64,000 nucleotides of DNA from Oscillibacter valericigenes (GCF_021531435.1 NZ_JAFBIS010000010.1:44933-108932); one strand, 5' to 3'; positions 42,238 to 50,364 are shown, counted from the first letter of the stretch. The notes: generated by a model not told the origin, from the sequence alone. A program made the numbers and translations.

Positions 42238-43203
42238 ATGTCTGAATTGAAGAATCTGCCCCATGTGGCCCTGGGCGTGTACCCCACGCCCCTTTACAAG
42301 CTGGAGAACATCAGCGCCAAATACGGCCGGAACATCTGGGTGAAGCGGGACGACCTGTGCGGCGTGGCGCTGGGCGGCAACAAGGTCCGCAAGTTGGAAT
42401 ACCTGCTGGCGGAGGCCAAGGCCGAAGGGTGCGACACGGTGTTCACCACCGGCGGTGCCCAGTCCAACCACGCTATGCTGACGGCGGCCTGCGCCGCCCG
42501 GCTGGGCATGAAGTGCATCCTCATCCTGAAAAAGCGGGGCGTGACGGAACATCTGGGCAACCTGATCCTGGACGACATCTACGGTGCCGACGTCCGCTTC
42601 ATGGACACCGACAGCTACGGCGACATCTACGATGAAATGGACCGCATCGATACCGAGTTGGCAAAAGAGGGCCACAAGTGTTTCCACATCCCCGTGGGCG
42701 GCTCTACGCCTCTGGGTGCCGTGGGCTACACGAACTGCGTCCGGGAAATTGCCGAACAGCTGCACGGCGCCGAGGTAGGCCACATCGTCTCCGCCACGGG
42801 CTCCGGCGGCACCACCGCCGGACTGCTGCTGGGTGCCCGGATGTACCTTCCCCACGCCAAAGTCACCGGCATGGGCGTGGACACCGACCCCTTTGAGGAC
42901 ATCGTCCCCGACCTGGCGGCAGGAGCGGCGGAGCTGCTGGGCACTCCCCTGGACCGCGTTCCCGGCGATTTCCGCATGGTGTACCATGTGGGTCAGGGCT
43001 ATGCCATCCCCAACCCGGAGGACACCCCGTACATCGAGGAGCTGGCCCGGCTGGAGGGCATCCTGCTGGACCCCGTCTACACTGGCAAGGCCTGGAGTGG
43101 GATGCTGAAGCTGCTGCAAAACGGTGATTTTGACGGCGACGGTGACATCGTATTCGTCCACACCGGCGGCGCGGCCGCTCTCTTTGCCATGGAGCTAGCT
43201 TAA
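42238..43203 (+). CDS. dcyD: D-cysteine desulfhydrase / ACC deaminase family PLP enzyme
   Basis: A 321-residue fold-type II PLP enzyme. The Schiff-base lysine is in ALGGNKVRKLEYLL, the serine loop in TTGGAQSNHAMLTA, and the phosphate-binding loop in SATGSGGTTAG, all as in D-cysteine desulfhydrase (DcyD), which yields pyruvate, H2S and ammonia. Relatives include ACC deaminase and L-cysteate lyase; the family is uncertain below this level. It starts 3 bp after rpe and is followed by a repeat element and recR, in the same direction. Confidence 0.85.
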   Translation: MSELKNLPHVALGVYPTPLYKLENISAKYGRNIWVKRDDLCGVALGGNKVRKLEYLLAEAKAEGCDTVFTTGGAQSNHAMLTAACAARLGMKCILILKKRGVTEHLGNLILDDIYGADVRFMDTDSYGDIYDEMDRIDTELAKEGHKCFHIPVGGSTPLGAVGYTNCVREIAEQLHGAEVGHIVSATGSGGTTAGLLLGARMYLPHAKVTGMGVDTDPFEDIVPDLAAGAAELLGTPLDRVPGDFRMVYHVGQGYAIPNPEDTPYIEELARLEGILLDPVYTGKAWSGMLKLLQNGDFDGDGDIVFVHTGGAAALFAMELA

Positions 43204-43204
43204 A

Positions 43205-43359
43205 GAGGGGACTTCGTCCCCCCTTTAGATTCCCCCCTCACCAGTGAAGCGTTCTTCACTGGTGAACGCCGCCCAAGGCGGCTGAGTCAAAGTATTTTTG
43301 GCAGGTACACGCCCTGCCAAAAATAATTGAAATTCATTTGTTTGCGCTGGCAAACAAAT
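43205..43359 (-). repeat. Dispersed multi-hairpin element, copy C (reverse orientation)
   Basis: Several stem-loops in a row: GGGGAC/GTCCCC (43207-43221), CACCAGTGAAG/CTTCACTGGTG (43239-43249 with 43254-43264), GCCGCC/GGCGGC (43268-43282), TATTTTTGGCAGG/CCTGCCAAAAATA (43293-43305 with 43313-43325), ATTTGTTTGC/GCAAACAAAT (43336-43345 with 43350-43359). Same order, read on the minus strand, as copies at 47511 and 54779. It fills the gap between dcyD and recR and ends at the recR ribosome binding site. Confidence 0.85.
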
Positions 43360-43377
43360 TAAAGGAGCATCCCTGTT

Positions 43378-43977
43378 ATGGAATACTTCCCCGCGCCTCT
43401 GGAAAAACTGGTGGAACAATTTGCCCGGCTGCCGGGCATCGGCGGCAAATCCGCCCAGCGGCTGGCCTTCTATGTGCTGGGTCTGCCGGAGGAGGAGGCC
43501 AAGGAGTTTGCCGACGCCATTCTGGACGCCAAGCACTCTGTCACCTGCTGTCCGGTGTGCCAGAATTTCACCGCCGGAGGGCTGTGCCCCATCTGCGCCT
43601 CCCCCAAGCGGGACAGCTCCACTATCTGCGTGGTGGCAGACCCACGGGACGTGGCGGCCATCGAGCGGAGCCGGGAATACGACGGCCAGTACCATGTGCT
43701 CCACGGTGTCATCTCCCCCCTGAACCATGTGGGCCCCGACGATCTCGCCATCAAATCCCTGGTGGAGCGGGTGGCCAAGGGCGGCGTCCAGGAGGTCATC
43801 ATGGCCACCAACCCGGACACCGAGGGTGAGGCCACCGCCATGTATATCGCCCGGTTGCTAAAACCCTTCGACGTGCGGGTCACCCGCCTGGCCTACGGCA
43901 TCCCCGTGGGCGGCCACCTGGAATTTGCCGATGACGCCACGCTGATGCGGGCGCTGGAAGGCCGGAGAGACATCTGA
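43378..43977 (+). CDS. recR: Recombination mediator RecR
   Basis: A 199-residue RecFOR-pathway protein that helps load RecA on gapped DNA. A helix-hairpin-helix (LPGIGGKSAQRLAF, about 18-31), the zinc finger CPVCQNFTAGGLCPIC (about 57-72), and the TOPRIM domain (ICVVADPRDVAAIE) are all visible. Length is standard. AAAGGAG at 43361-43367 is adjacent to the hairpin arm of the upstream repeat element, so that hairpin could influence translation. Confidence 0.98.
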   Translation: MEYFPAPLEKLVEQFARLPGIGGKSAQRLAFYVLGLPEEEAKEFADAILDAKHSVTCCPVCQNFTAGGLCPICASPKRDSSTICVVADPRDVAAIERSREYDGQYHVLHGVISPLNHVGPDDLAIKSLVERVAKGGVQEVIMATNPDTEGEATAMYIARLLKPFDVRVTRLAYGIPVGGHLEFADDATLMRALEGRRDI

Positions 43978-43984
43978 ATACGCC

Positions 43985-44023
43985 AAAAAGGTTCCCCGGC
44001 GCGGTGCGCCGGGGAACCTTTTT
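43985..44023. terminator. Bidirectional terminator between recR and the SLH protein gene
   Basis: An 18-bp perfect stem (43985-44002 with 44006-44023), loop GGT, with five A's and five T's at the base. Confidence 0.95.
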
Positions 44024-44031
44024 AGCTAATA

Positions 44032-47000
44032 TCACACCAGATTATACAGGATCTTCGCCATCTGGCCCCGGGTGATGTTGTTGTGGGGCCGGAAGCTGCC
44101 GTCGGTGTAGCCGCCGAGGATACCCTGGGCCGCCATGGTCTGGATATAGAACGTGGCGTAGGCGGGAATTTTCCCGGCGTCGGTGAAGGTCAGCTCCACC
44201 GTGGCGTAGCCCTTCTCCTGGGTGCGGCCGATCATAGTGGCGGCCTGGGCACGGGTCAGGGGGCTGTTGGGATTGAAGTACAGCTTCCCGTCGCTGCCCC
44301 TGGAGCCGTTGATGACGCCCTCGGTATACAGCGCCTTGATAGCGGGAATGGCGTACTCGCCGATCTTATCCACATCCGCGAAGGGCAGGACCACATCGGC
44401 GTACTTGCTCTCGTCCAGCTTCAGGTAGCGGAACAGCATCACGGAGAACTGGGCCCGGGTGATGTTCTGGTCGGGGCGGAAGGTGCCGTCGGCATAGCCG
44501 GTGGTGACACCGGAGGTGTACAGGAACTCCACGTAATGAGCGCCCCAGTAGTCCTTGGTATCGGTGAAAGCGGGCTGGTAGTCCTCGCCCACCGGCACGT
44601 CATAGGAGGCGCGGCCGATGTTGCCGGAGCCGTCCTTGGCCGTGATGGTGACGCGGTGGGGCCGCCCGTCGGAAATGATGGAGGTGGAGAGGGCCCCCGT
44701 CTCCGCGTTATAGACAAAGTCCTGCTTCTGACCATCCCAGGTCACGGAGACGGCGGACCGGGGCAGCACGCCGTCCACGGCGTCGGAGATCGTGGCAAGG
44801 AGCCGCCCGTTCTCCTGATCCAGAGAGGTAGTCACGGTGGGTACCGTCTGGTCCAGACTGCCGTAGGCCGCGGTGAACTGATCCAGGTAAATAGTGCCGC
44901 TGGTACTGGGCATGTAGGCGGTCTCACCGTTTTCATCCACATAGGCGGAGCCGTGGACATACACTCCGGTGATGGCGGTGGTGCCCGCCGGCATGTCGCT
45001 GAGGATGGGCATCCAACCGGTGAAGTCCAGCGTCACCTGGTCCGTCTTGGACACATTGCCGCTGATGTCCACAGTGCGCAGGCCCAACTCATTGCCGCTG
45101 CCGTCACCGTAGACCCAGAAGCTCACCATAGGCGCGCTGGTGGGGAACGCATAGTTCACAGGCACCTCCGCGAAGCCGTCGGCGGCGTCATAGACCAGCT
45201 TGCCGGAGGCTCTGCCGTAGCGCACATACTCCATGTTCTGATTCCGGGAGAGGCTGGCGGTGCCGCTCTCCTGGGGGGTAAAGGCCGTCTCGAAATCCGC
45301 CACCGTGCTGTACGCCACCTTGGAGACCGTCACGTTGACGGACGCGCTCTGCCCGCCGGCGGAAACGGTAATGGTGCCGGTGCCGGGCTTTTCAGCGTAG
45401 AGGATGCCGCCGGTATCTCCCACGCTGATACTGCCGATGTCTCCCTCTACCTTCCAATCAAAAAGGGCTTGGTCCGCTTTCAGCGGCAGGTGGCTGTACA
45501 CCGCCGCGGCAGTCAGCGTTGTGGTGCTGCCGGGAGAAACCGTCAGTTCCTTCAGCGTCGTGCCGCTGCTGTTCCGGATGGAAACGGAATCCGGCGTTGT
45601 GATGGCGTGAACCGTTGTCTCACCCTGCTTGCCGCCGGCCTCAGCGGTGACGGTGATGTCGCCGCCCCGGCTGAGCGTGGTCAGCACATTGCCGTTCAGC
45701 TCGCCGTCGCTGGCCCACAGGTCATAGCGCTTCGCCATGGGGATGAAGTTGGTGTCCACGGCGGCGGCGGAGATATTCACCTTGCTGCCCGCCAGGACAT
45801 AGTCGTAGTCCGCGCTGACATAGAAATGGCTCAGCTTGCCGGAGGGCTCGTTGTCCGCCACCAGGAAAATGTGGTTGGAAACCGCTCGCTCGCTGCCCTC
45901 GGAGGGCGTGTTGACGGTCTTGGCCGCCGTCTCGTCCGGCTCGGTGATGGTGAGGGTGGTGGAGCCGCCGCCGTCCAGACACAGGGCGGTGACGCAGCCC
46001 AGCTCGATGAGCCGCGCCGCCACCTGGCTCATGGTGGCGCCGATGGAGTGGCCGGACTTCCGTCCGTCAATGGTGTAGAACACCAGGGAGCCGTCGGCAC
46101 GCTGGCCCACGGCGGTGCGGGGAGCGGCCCCGGCCTGGAGGCCGGAGACCACGGCGCCGTTCTCCACCAGGGAGTACAGGGTGCCCACGGCGTAGTCCAC
46201 GTCGTTCCATTCCTCGCTGGCAGCGGTCACATTCAGAATGATCTCCGCCCCCACAGGCACGTTCCGCAGGGCGTCCACATGGTAAGCGTCGGATTTCAGA
46301 TTCACGGACAGCACCACCTGTCCTTCCCGGATGGACGTGGCGGCGGAGGCCTCCGTCACCTGCTCCACCCGCAGCGTCAGGGTATCGCCGATGGACAGCT
46401 CGCCGTCCTCGACGGAACAAATCACATCAACGCCCGCCTCGGTGTTGCCGGTGGTGTGGCGGTCATTGAAGTCGTAGGTATAGAGGTAGATGCCGCCGGA
46501 GGAGACCCGGGCCTTGTTCACGCCGGCGAGCTGCCGGACCACCTGCAGGGACGCTCCGGCGCTGTCCAGCGCCTGATAGCCGAGGTCTGCGGTGACCTTG
46601 ACGCCGGGCTTGCCCAGCACGGCGGTGCCGTCGGCGCGGAAGCCCACGGCGTAATAGCCGGCGTCACTGCTGCGCAGCTGGCCCTCCGTCACCACGATGC
46701 CCACCGGCAGGCCGGTACTGGTGTTGTAAAAGTCGCCGTTGATGCCGGCCACCACCCGGTAGCCCTGGGCCTCTAGTGTCCTGGACATGGCGGAGACCTT
46801 GGTCGTATCCGTCAGCACATTGCCGTAAGTGACAATGGGCGTTACGTCCTTGTTGGGCGTATAGGTGATCAGATTCTCTGTCCGGAGGTCGGAATAGGTG
46901 CTGCTCCAGAACACATTGGTGGAGAGCTGGGTCTTTTCGTTCAGAAGGGTGTCCTTGGCTGTCAGGTCGCTGCCCAGCGCCTCCGACGCGGCAGCGGGCA

Positions 47001-47067
47001 CCGTCAGGGCGGCGGCCAGGGACAGCGTCAGCAGCAGGGAAAGGGTTTTTCGCAGTAAATGTTTCAT
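44032..47067 (-). CDS. Surface protein with phosphodiester glycosidase, Ig-like and three SLH domains
   Basis: A 1011-residue secreted protein. Signal peptide 1-27 (AALTVPAAAS). About 65-410 is a NAGPA/PF09992 phosphodiester glycosidase domain: VVAGINGDFYNTSTGLPVGIVVTEG, FYTIDGRKSGHSIGATMSQVAARLIELGCVTALCLDGGGSTTL. The middle (about 430-620) has bacterial Ig-like stretches (TLTAAAVYSHLPLKADQALFDWKVEG). A further beta domain follows. The C-terminal 190 residues hold three SLH repeats (FTDTKDYWGAHYVEFLYTSGVTTGYADGTFRPDQNITRAQF and two more) anchoring it to secondary wall polymers. The glycosidase family removes GlcNAc-phosphodiester caps; here a cell-envelope or host-glycan target is possible. 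Confidence 0.93.
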   Translation of the reverse strand: MKHLLRKTLSLLLTLSLAAALTVPAAASEALGSDLTAKDTLLNEKTQLSTNVFWSSTYSDLRTENLITYTPNKDVTPIVTYGNVLTDTTKVSAMSRTLEAQGYRVVAGINGDFYNTSTGLPVGIVVTEGQLRSSDAGYYAVGFRADGTAVLGKPGVKVTADLGYQALDSAGASLQVVRQLAGVNKARVSSGGIYLYTYDFNDRHTTGNTEAGVDVICSVEDGELSIGDTLTLRVEQVTEASAATSIREGQVVLSVNLKSDAYHVDALRNVPVGAEIILNVTAASEEWNDVDYAVGTLYSLVENGAVVSGLQAGAAPRTAVGQRADGSLVFYTIDGRKSGHSIGATMSQVAARLIELGCVTALCLDGGGSTTLTITEPDETAAKTVNTPSEGSERAVSNHIFLVADNEPSGKLSHFYVSADYDYVLAGSKVNISAAAVDTNFIPMAKRYDLWASDGELNGNVLTTLSRGGDITVTAEAGGKQGETTVHAITTPDSVSIRNSSGTTLKELTVSPGSTTTLTAAAVYSHLPLKADQALFDWKVEGDIGSISVGDTGGILYAEKPGTGTITVSAGGQSASVNVTVSKVAYSTVADFETAFTPQESGTASLSRNQNMEYVRYGRASGKLVYDAADGFAEVPVNYAFPTSAPMVSFWVYGDGSGNELGLRTVDISGNVSKTDQVTLDFTGWMPILSDMPAGTTAITGVYVHGSAYVDENGETAYMPSTSGTIYLDQFTAAYGSLDQTVPTVTTSLDQENGRLLATISDAVDGVLPRSAVSVTWDGQKQDFVYNAETGALSTSIISDGRPHRVTITAKDGSGNIGRASYDVPVGEDYQPAFTDTKDYWGAHYVEFLYTSGVTTGYADGTFRPDQNITRAQFSVMLFRYLKLDESKYADVVLPFADVDKIGEYAIPAIKALYTEGVINGSRGSDGKLYFNPNSPLTRAQAATMIGRTQEKGYATVELTFTDAGKIPAYATFYIQTMAAQGILGGYTDGSFRPHNNITRGQMAKILYNLV

Positions 47068-47112
47068 AGGGTTCCTCCAAAAGTCCGCGCGTGTGGTCTA
47101 CATAACGCCTAT

Positions 47113-47141
47113 ACCATAGCACATTCTGTTTTTAAAGTAAA
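47113..47141 (-). promoter_or_regulatory. Promoter of the SLH surface protein gene
   Basis: On the minus strand TTTACT (47136-47141) and TATGGT (47113-47118) are 17 bp apart, about 45 bp upstream of the ATG. Confidence 0.55.
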
Positions 47142-47242
47142 CGTCAATTTGTAAACAAAAATCCCCCAGTTTCGCCGGGACTTTCCTGTCTCTGATAAAG
47201 ACGTCCCAAAAAGCGGAAAAGTTTCTCCCCCGCAAAAAGTTC

Positions 47243-47271
47243 TTGGAGAGCGGCCGGTTTTGCGGTACAAT
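47243..47271 (+). promoter_or_regulatory. Promoter of the ferredoxin gene
   Basis: TTGGAG (47243-47248) and TACAAT (47266-47271) are 17 bp apart, followed by AAGGAGG (47288-47294). Confidence 0.65.
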
Positions 47272-47301
47272 AAGGACAATCAAACACAAGGAGGCCCCGC
47301 C

Positions 47302-47487
47302 ATGACCATCACCATCGACACCACCCGCTGCATCGGCTGCGGCATGTGCGCCTACGCCGCCCCGGAGGTTTTCCGGGTCGTAGGAAAATATTCCACCGTC
47401 ATCTCCCAGCCGGAGGGCCGCCGGGACCCCAAAGTCTCCAACGCCGAAAACGGCTGCCCCGTCAATGCCATTTCTGTCACCCGCTAA
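47302..47487 (+). CDS. Small single-cluster ferredoxin
   Basis: A 61-residue electron carrier. Cysteines are in CIGCGMC (residues 10-16) and the C-terminal NGCPVNAI, the four-ligand pattern of a monocluster [4Fe-4S] ferredoxin of the Fer4_13/15 type. The usual fourth cysteine in the first motif is absent (CAYAAPEVF), as in this small class. ATG 47302 has AAGGAGG 7 bases upstream. It could donate to Rnf or other low-potential partners in the cell, though no partner is adjacent. Confidence 0.9.
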   Translation: MTITIDTTRCIGCGMCAYAAPEVFRVVGKYSTVISQPEGRRDPKVSNAENGCPVNAISVTR

Positions 47488-47510
47488 GCACCCTCCTAGG
47501 AAAGGGGCCA

Positions 47511-47657
47511 GGGAAAACCTGCGGTTTTCCCGGTTCATTCGCCTCCGGCGAATGAAGAAAATGAAATCATTTTCGCCGCGGCGTGTACGTGGTGAAAATT
47601 CCTTGACCCGTTTTCCCTTGGGGCAAACACACCAGTCCGCAGACTGGTGAGGGGGGT
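47511..47657 (+). repeat. Dispersed multi-hairpin element, copy A
   Basis: Consecutive stems: GGGAAAACC/GGTTTTCCC (47511-47519 with 47523-47531), TTCATTCGCC/GGCGAATGAA (47534-47543 with 47547-47556), the palindrome GAAAATGAAATCATTTTC (47557-47574), an overlapping TTTTCGCC/GGTGAAAA, GTTT..CCC/GGG..AAAC, and CACCAGTC/GACTGGTG (47630-47637 with 47642-47649), then AGGGGGGTC. Same order as copy B at 54779 and copy C (inverted) at 43205. A terminator and a further GGGGGGAC/GTCCCCC hairpin (about 47717-47735) follow. Confidence 0.85.
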
Positions 47658-47660
47658 CAG

Positions 47661-47710
47661 AAAAAGTAAAACAAGGCGGAGCCTAGCGGCTCCGCCTTGT
47701 TTTACTTTTT
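47661..47710. terminator. Strong bidirectional terminator between ferredoxin and thiolase genes
   Basis: A 23-bp perfect stem (47661-47683 with 47688-47710), loop TAGC, with five-base A and T ends. Confidence 0.95.
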
Positions 47711-47745
47711 CGTCTAGGGGGGACGTCAGTCCCCCTTGGAACCTC

Positions 47746-49002
47746 TCAGCACTTCTCCACGACGACAGCGGTACCCATGCCGCCGCCGATGCACAGGGTA
47801 GCCAGGCCCTTCTTGGCCTCGGGGCGCTTCATCATCTCGTGCACCAGGGTGACGATGATACGGGCGCCGGAAGCACCAACGGGATGGCCCAGGGAGATGG
47901 CGCCGCCGTTGACGTTGACCTTGCTCATGTCGAAGCCCAGCTCACGGGCCACGGCGATAGACTGGGCGGCGAATGCCTCGTTGGCCTCGACCAGGTCGAT
48001 GTCGTCGATGGTCACGCCAGCCTTGGCCATGGCAGCGCGGGAAGCGGGAACGGGGCCGACGCCCATGATCTTAGGATCAACACCGCCCTGGCCCCAGCCG
48101 ATCAGCTTGACCATGGGCTTCAGGCCGTACTTCTCAACAGCCTCGCCGGAGGCCAGGATGATGGCGGCAGCGCCGTCGTTGATGCCGGAGGCGTTGGCGG
48201 CGGTGACACGCTGCTGGCCCTTATCCTCAGAGTCCTTGCAGCCGGTGGGCTCGAAGGTGTGAACGACCTCGGGGTTGGGGGACTCGGGACCCACGGGGAA
48301 GGCGCCGCGCAGCTTGGCGATACTCTCGGCGGTGACGCCGGCCTTGGGGAACTCGTCCTTCTTGAACTCCACGATCTCCTTCTTGACCTTCACGGGCACG
48401 GGCACGATCTCATCGTCGAACTTGCCGGCAGCCTGAGCAGCCTCAGTCTTCTGCTGGGAAGCGGCGGCGAACTCGTCCTGCTCCTTGCGGGAGATGCCCC
48501 AGATGTCGTTGATGTTCTCAGCGGTGGTGCCCATGTGGTAGTTGTTGTAAACATCCCACAGACCGTCCTTGATCATCTCGTCCACCAGCTTCTTGTCACC
48601 CATGCGGGCGCCCCAGCGGGCGTCAGTGGACAGGAAGGGAGCGGCGCTCATGTTCTCGGTGCCGCCGCAGACCACGATGTCGGAGTCGCCGGCCAGGATG
48701 GAGCGGGCACCCTCGATGACGGACTTCATGCCGGAGCCGCAGACCATGCCCACGGTGTAAGCGGGAACGGAATAGGGGATGCCGGCCTTGATGGAGACCT
48801 GGCGGGCCACGTTCTGGCCGAGGCCGGCGGTCAGGATGCAGCCGAACATCAGCTCGTCAACCTGCTCGGGCTTCACGCCGGCGCGGTTCAGCGCTTCCTT
48901 GACAACGATAGCGCCCAGATCAGCAGCGGGAGTGTTCTTCAGAGAACCGCCAAAGGAGCCGATGGCAGTACGGCAGCAGTTCACGATGTACAGGTCTTTC
49001 AT
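47746..49002 (-). CDS. Acetyl-CoA C-acetyltransferase (thiolase) with an internal insertion
   Basis: A 418-residue biosynthetic-type thiolase condensing two acetyl-CoA to acetoacetyl-CoA, first step to butyrate and related products. Catalytic Cys is in VCGSGMKS (about 88), His in NGGAISLGHPVGASGARI, and the second Cys in CIGGGMGTA. The usual length is about 392; an extra stretch of about 25 residues (around 234-260, VGPESPNPEVVHTFEPTGCK and beyond) lies between KLRGAF and the TAANASGINDGAA motif. The start has CGGAGG upstream. Three Rex-like sites lie around its promoter. No other butyrate genes are in the window. Confidence 0.95.
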   Translation of the reverse strand: MKDLYIVNCCRTAIGSFGGSLKNTPAADLGAIVVKEALNRAGVKPEQVDELMFGCILTAGLGQNVARQVSIKAGIPYSVPAYTVGMVCGSGMKSVIEGARSILAGDSDIVVCGGTENMSAAPFLSTDARWGARMGDKKLVDEMIKDGLWDVYNNYHMGTTAENINDIWGISRKEQDEFAAASQQKTEAAQAAGKFDDEIVPVPVKVKKEIVEFKKDEFPKAGVTAESIAKLRGAFPVGPESPNPEVVHTFEPTGCKDSEDKGQQRVTAANASGINDGAAAIILASGEAVEKYGLKPMVKLIGWGQGGVDPKIMGVGPVPASRAAMAKAGVTIDDIDLVEANEAFAAQSIAVARELGFDMSKVNVNGGAISLGHPVGASGARIIVTLVHEMMKRPEAKKGLATLCIGGGMGTAVVVEKC

Positions 49003-49070
49003 AGTGTTCCTCCGTTTTTATTATAAGATTGGCGGCCCATCACCGCCCTGGATCACTTGGGGAGACGGCT

Positions 49071-49108
49071 TTGTCAAACTCTTGACATAATTGCTAATTT
49101 TTTGACAA
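49071..49108. promoter_or_regulatory. Tandem Rex-like operator sites in the thiolase leader
   Basis: TTGTCAAACTCTTGACAT (49071-49088) and TTGCTAATTTTTTGACAA (49091-49108) each fit the TTGTTAA, four bases, TTAACAA layout with one to three mismatches, two bases apart, within the first 60 nt of the transcript. Confidence 0.55.
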
Positions 49109-49138
49109 TGCCGTATGTCTTGTTCCCTCACAAAATGG

Positions 49139-49167
49139 ATTATAGTTCGTTTTCCATTTCTCGTCAA
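49139..49167 (-). promoter_or_regulatory. Promoter of the thiolase gene
   Basis: On the minus strand TTGACG (49162-49167) and a perfect TATAAT (49139-49144) are 17 bp apart. Confidence 0.88.
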
Positions 49168-49193
49168 TGGAAAACTGCCGCTCCGCTATAATT

Positions 49194-49211
49194 TTGTTAA
49201 ATCTTTGACAA
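49194..49211. promoter_or_regulatory. Upstream Rex-like operator site
   Basis: TTGTTAAATCTTTGACAA matches the Rex consensus with a single mismatch in the right half. It lies about 27 bp upstream of the thiolase -35 box, at the edge of the neighbouring terminator. Confidence 0.55.
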
Positions 49212-49256
49212 AATGCATCTGGTTTTCGTCAAGGTGACGAAAACCAGATGCATTTT
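49211..49256 (-). terminator. Terminator of the PrsA-like lipoprotein gene
   Basis: A 21-bp perfect stem (49211-49231 with 49235-49255), with a three-base loop and a T run on both strands' 3' side. It begins just after the lipoprotein stop. Confidence 0.92.
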
Positions 49257-49270
49257 ATGACTTGTATGCG

Positions 49271-50266
49271 CTACTCTCCGTCTCCTTCGGTTCGCAGCGT
49301 CTCCAGGGCTGTGTAGAATGCTTCCGTGTCCAGGCCGTCATAGCCCTCCGTCAGCGTCGTCCGGGCCTCGGAAGCGGCCTTCTGCAGGAGGCTGTCCAAA
49401 TAGTCATCCACCAGGTCCTTTGTCTCCGGAGCCAGACGGCGAAGGATGGAAAAACCCTCATCGGATTCCAAAATCCCGGAGCACTGTCCAACGGCCAGAG
49501 ACCGGGCGGCCTCTTCCAGTTCCTGCGGAAGCTGGCCGTCTCCCGGCAGGACCGTCCGGGGACCGGCGGTGTCGTCCCCCGCTTTTGCCAGCGTGTCGAA
49601 TACCGCCCCCTGGTCCTCCGCGCCGTTGAGCCGGGCAAAAGCCTCCGCCGCTTTTTCCCGGGCGGCCTCCCGGTCATCCCCGGCGGCAATGAGGATCCTG
49701 TCCACGGTCATGCGCCCGTCCCCGGCGGCGAAGGCCGCCAGCGCCTCCTCCCCGGGCGCCAGGGCACTGCCCGGCTGGTTTGCCAGGGCGCACAGCTTCG
49801 CGTACAGCTTTCCCACGTTCTCCAGCTCCAGCGCCCGGGCCTGGTCCAACCCCATATCCGCCAGTTTCTCCAGATACTCCGGCTCCTCATGCTCCGCGGC
49901 GGCCTGCTGTTCCGTTTCGGAAAGCCGGCAGCCGTATTTCTCCGCCCAGTTCTCCACAGTAGCGTACAGCGCGGTGTCCGCCAGGGCCTGGTCCTTGGCA
50001 TAGTCGGCCAGGGTGCCGCCCTCCAGAGGCGCCCGCCAGTCCAGAGTCACCCCGGCGTCCCGGTAGCGGGCCGCCACCCGGTCGCAGGTGTAGGCCAGCC
50101 AGTAGAGATACCGCCAGGCCGGCACCTCCCTGCCGTCCACCGTCAGCAGGACCTCCTCTTCCTCCAGGCCGGAGGCCTGTCCCAGAATACCGCCCGTTTC
50201 CGTGGGAGCGGAACAGGCCGCCAGGCACAGGCACACCAGCAAAGCAGCAACCGTCTTTTTCACCAT
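49271..50266 (-). CDS. PrsA/SurA-like lipoprotein (putative foldase)
   Basis: A 331-residue lipoprotein with signal peptide MVKKTVAALLVCLCLAAC and lipobox LAAC (Cys18). The helical N-domain resembles SurA_N (VDGREVPAWRYLYWLAYTCDRV; YAKDQALADTALYATVENWAEKYGC), and about 185-275 (VDRILIAAGDDREAAREKAAEAFARL; FDTLAKAGDD; LEEAARSLAVGQCSGILESDEGFSILRRL) fits a parvulin-type peptidyl-prolyl isomerase domain, though divergent. PrsA proteins help exported proteins fold outside the membrane. It is monocistronic with no obvious promoter motif upstream. Confidence 0.8.
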   Translation of the reverse strand: MVKKTVAALLVCLCLAACSAPTETGGILGQASGLEEEEVLLTVDGREVPAWRYLYWLAYTCDRVAARYRDAGVTLDWRAPLEGGTLADYAKDQALADTALYATVENWAEKYGCRLSETEQQAAAEHEEPEYLEKLADMGLDQARALELENVGKLYAKLCALANQPGSALAPGEEALAAFAAGDGRMTVDRILIAAGDDREAAREKAAEAFARLNGAEDQGAVFDTLAKAGDDTAGPRTVLPGDGQLPQELEEAARSLAVGQCSGILESDEGFSILRRLAPETKDLVDDYLDSLLQKAASEARTTLTEGYDGLDTEAFYTALETLRTEGDGE

Positions 50267-50364
50267 CCTCGCACCTCCCGTCCCTCCATGGATATGCGGG
50301 AGCGCGGACAGCTATGCCGCTTTCTGAGCAGTCTTCCCTGCGCGGCGGATACGGCCGGAAACAA

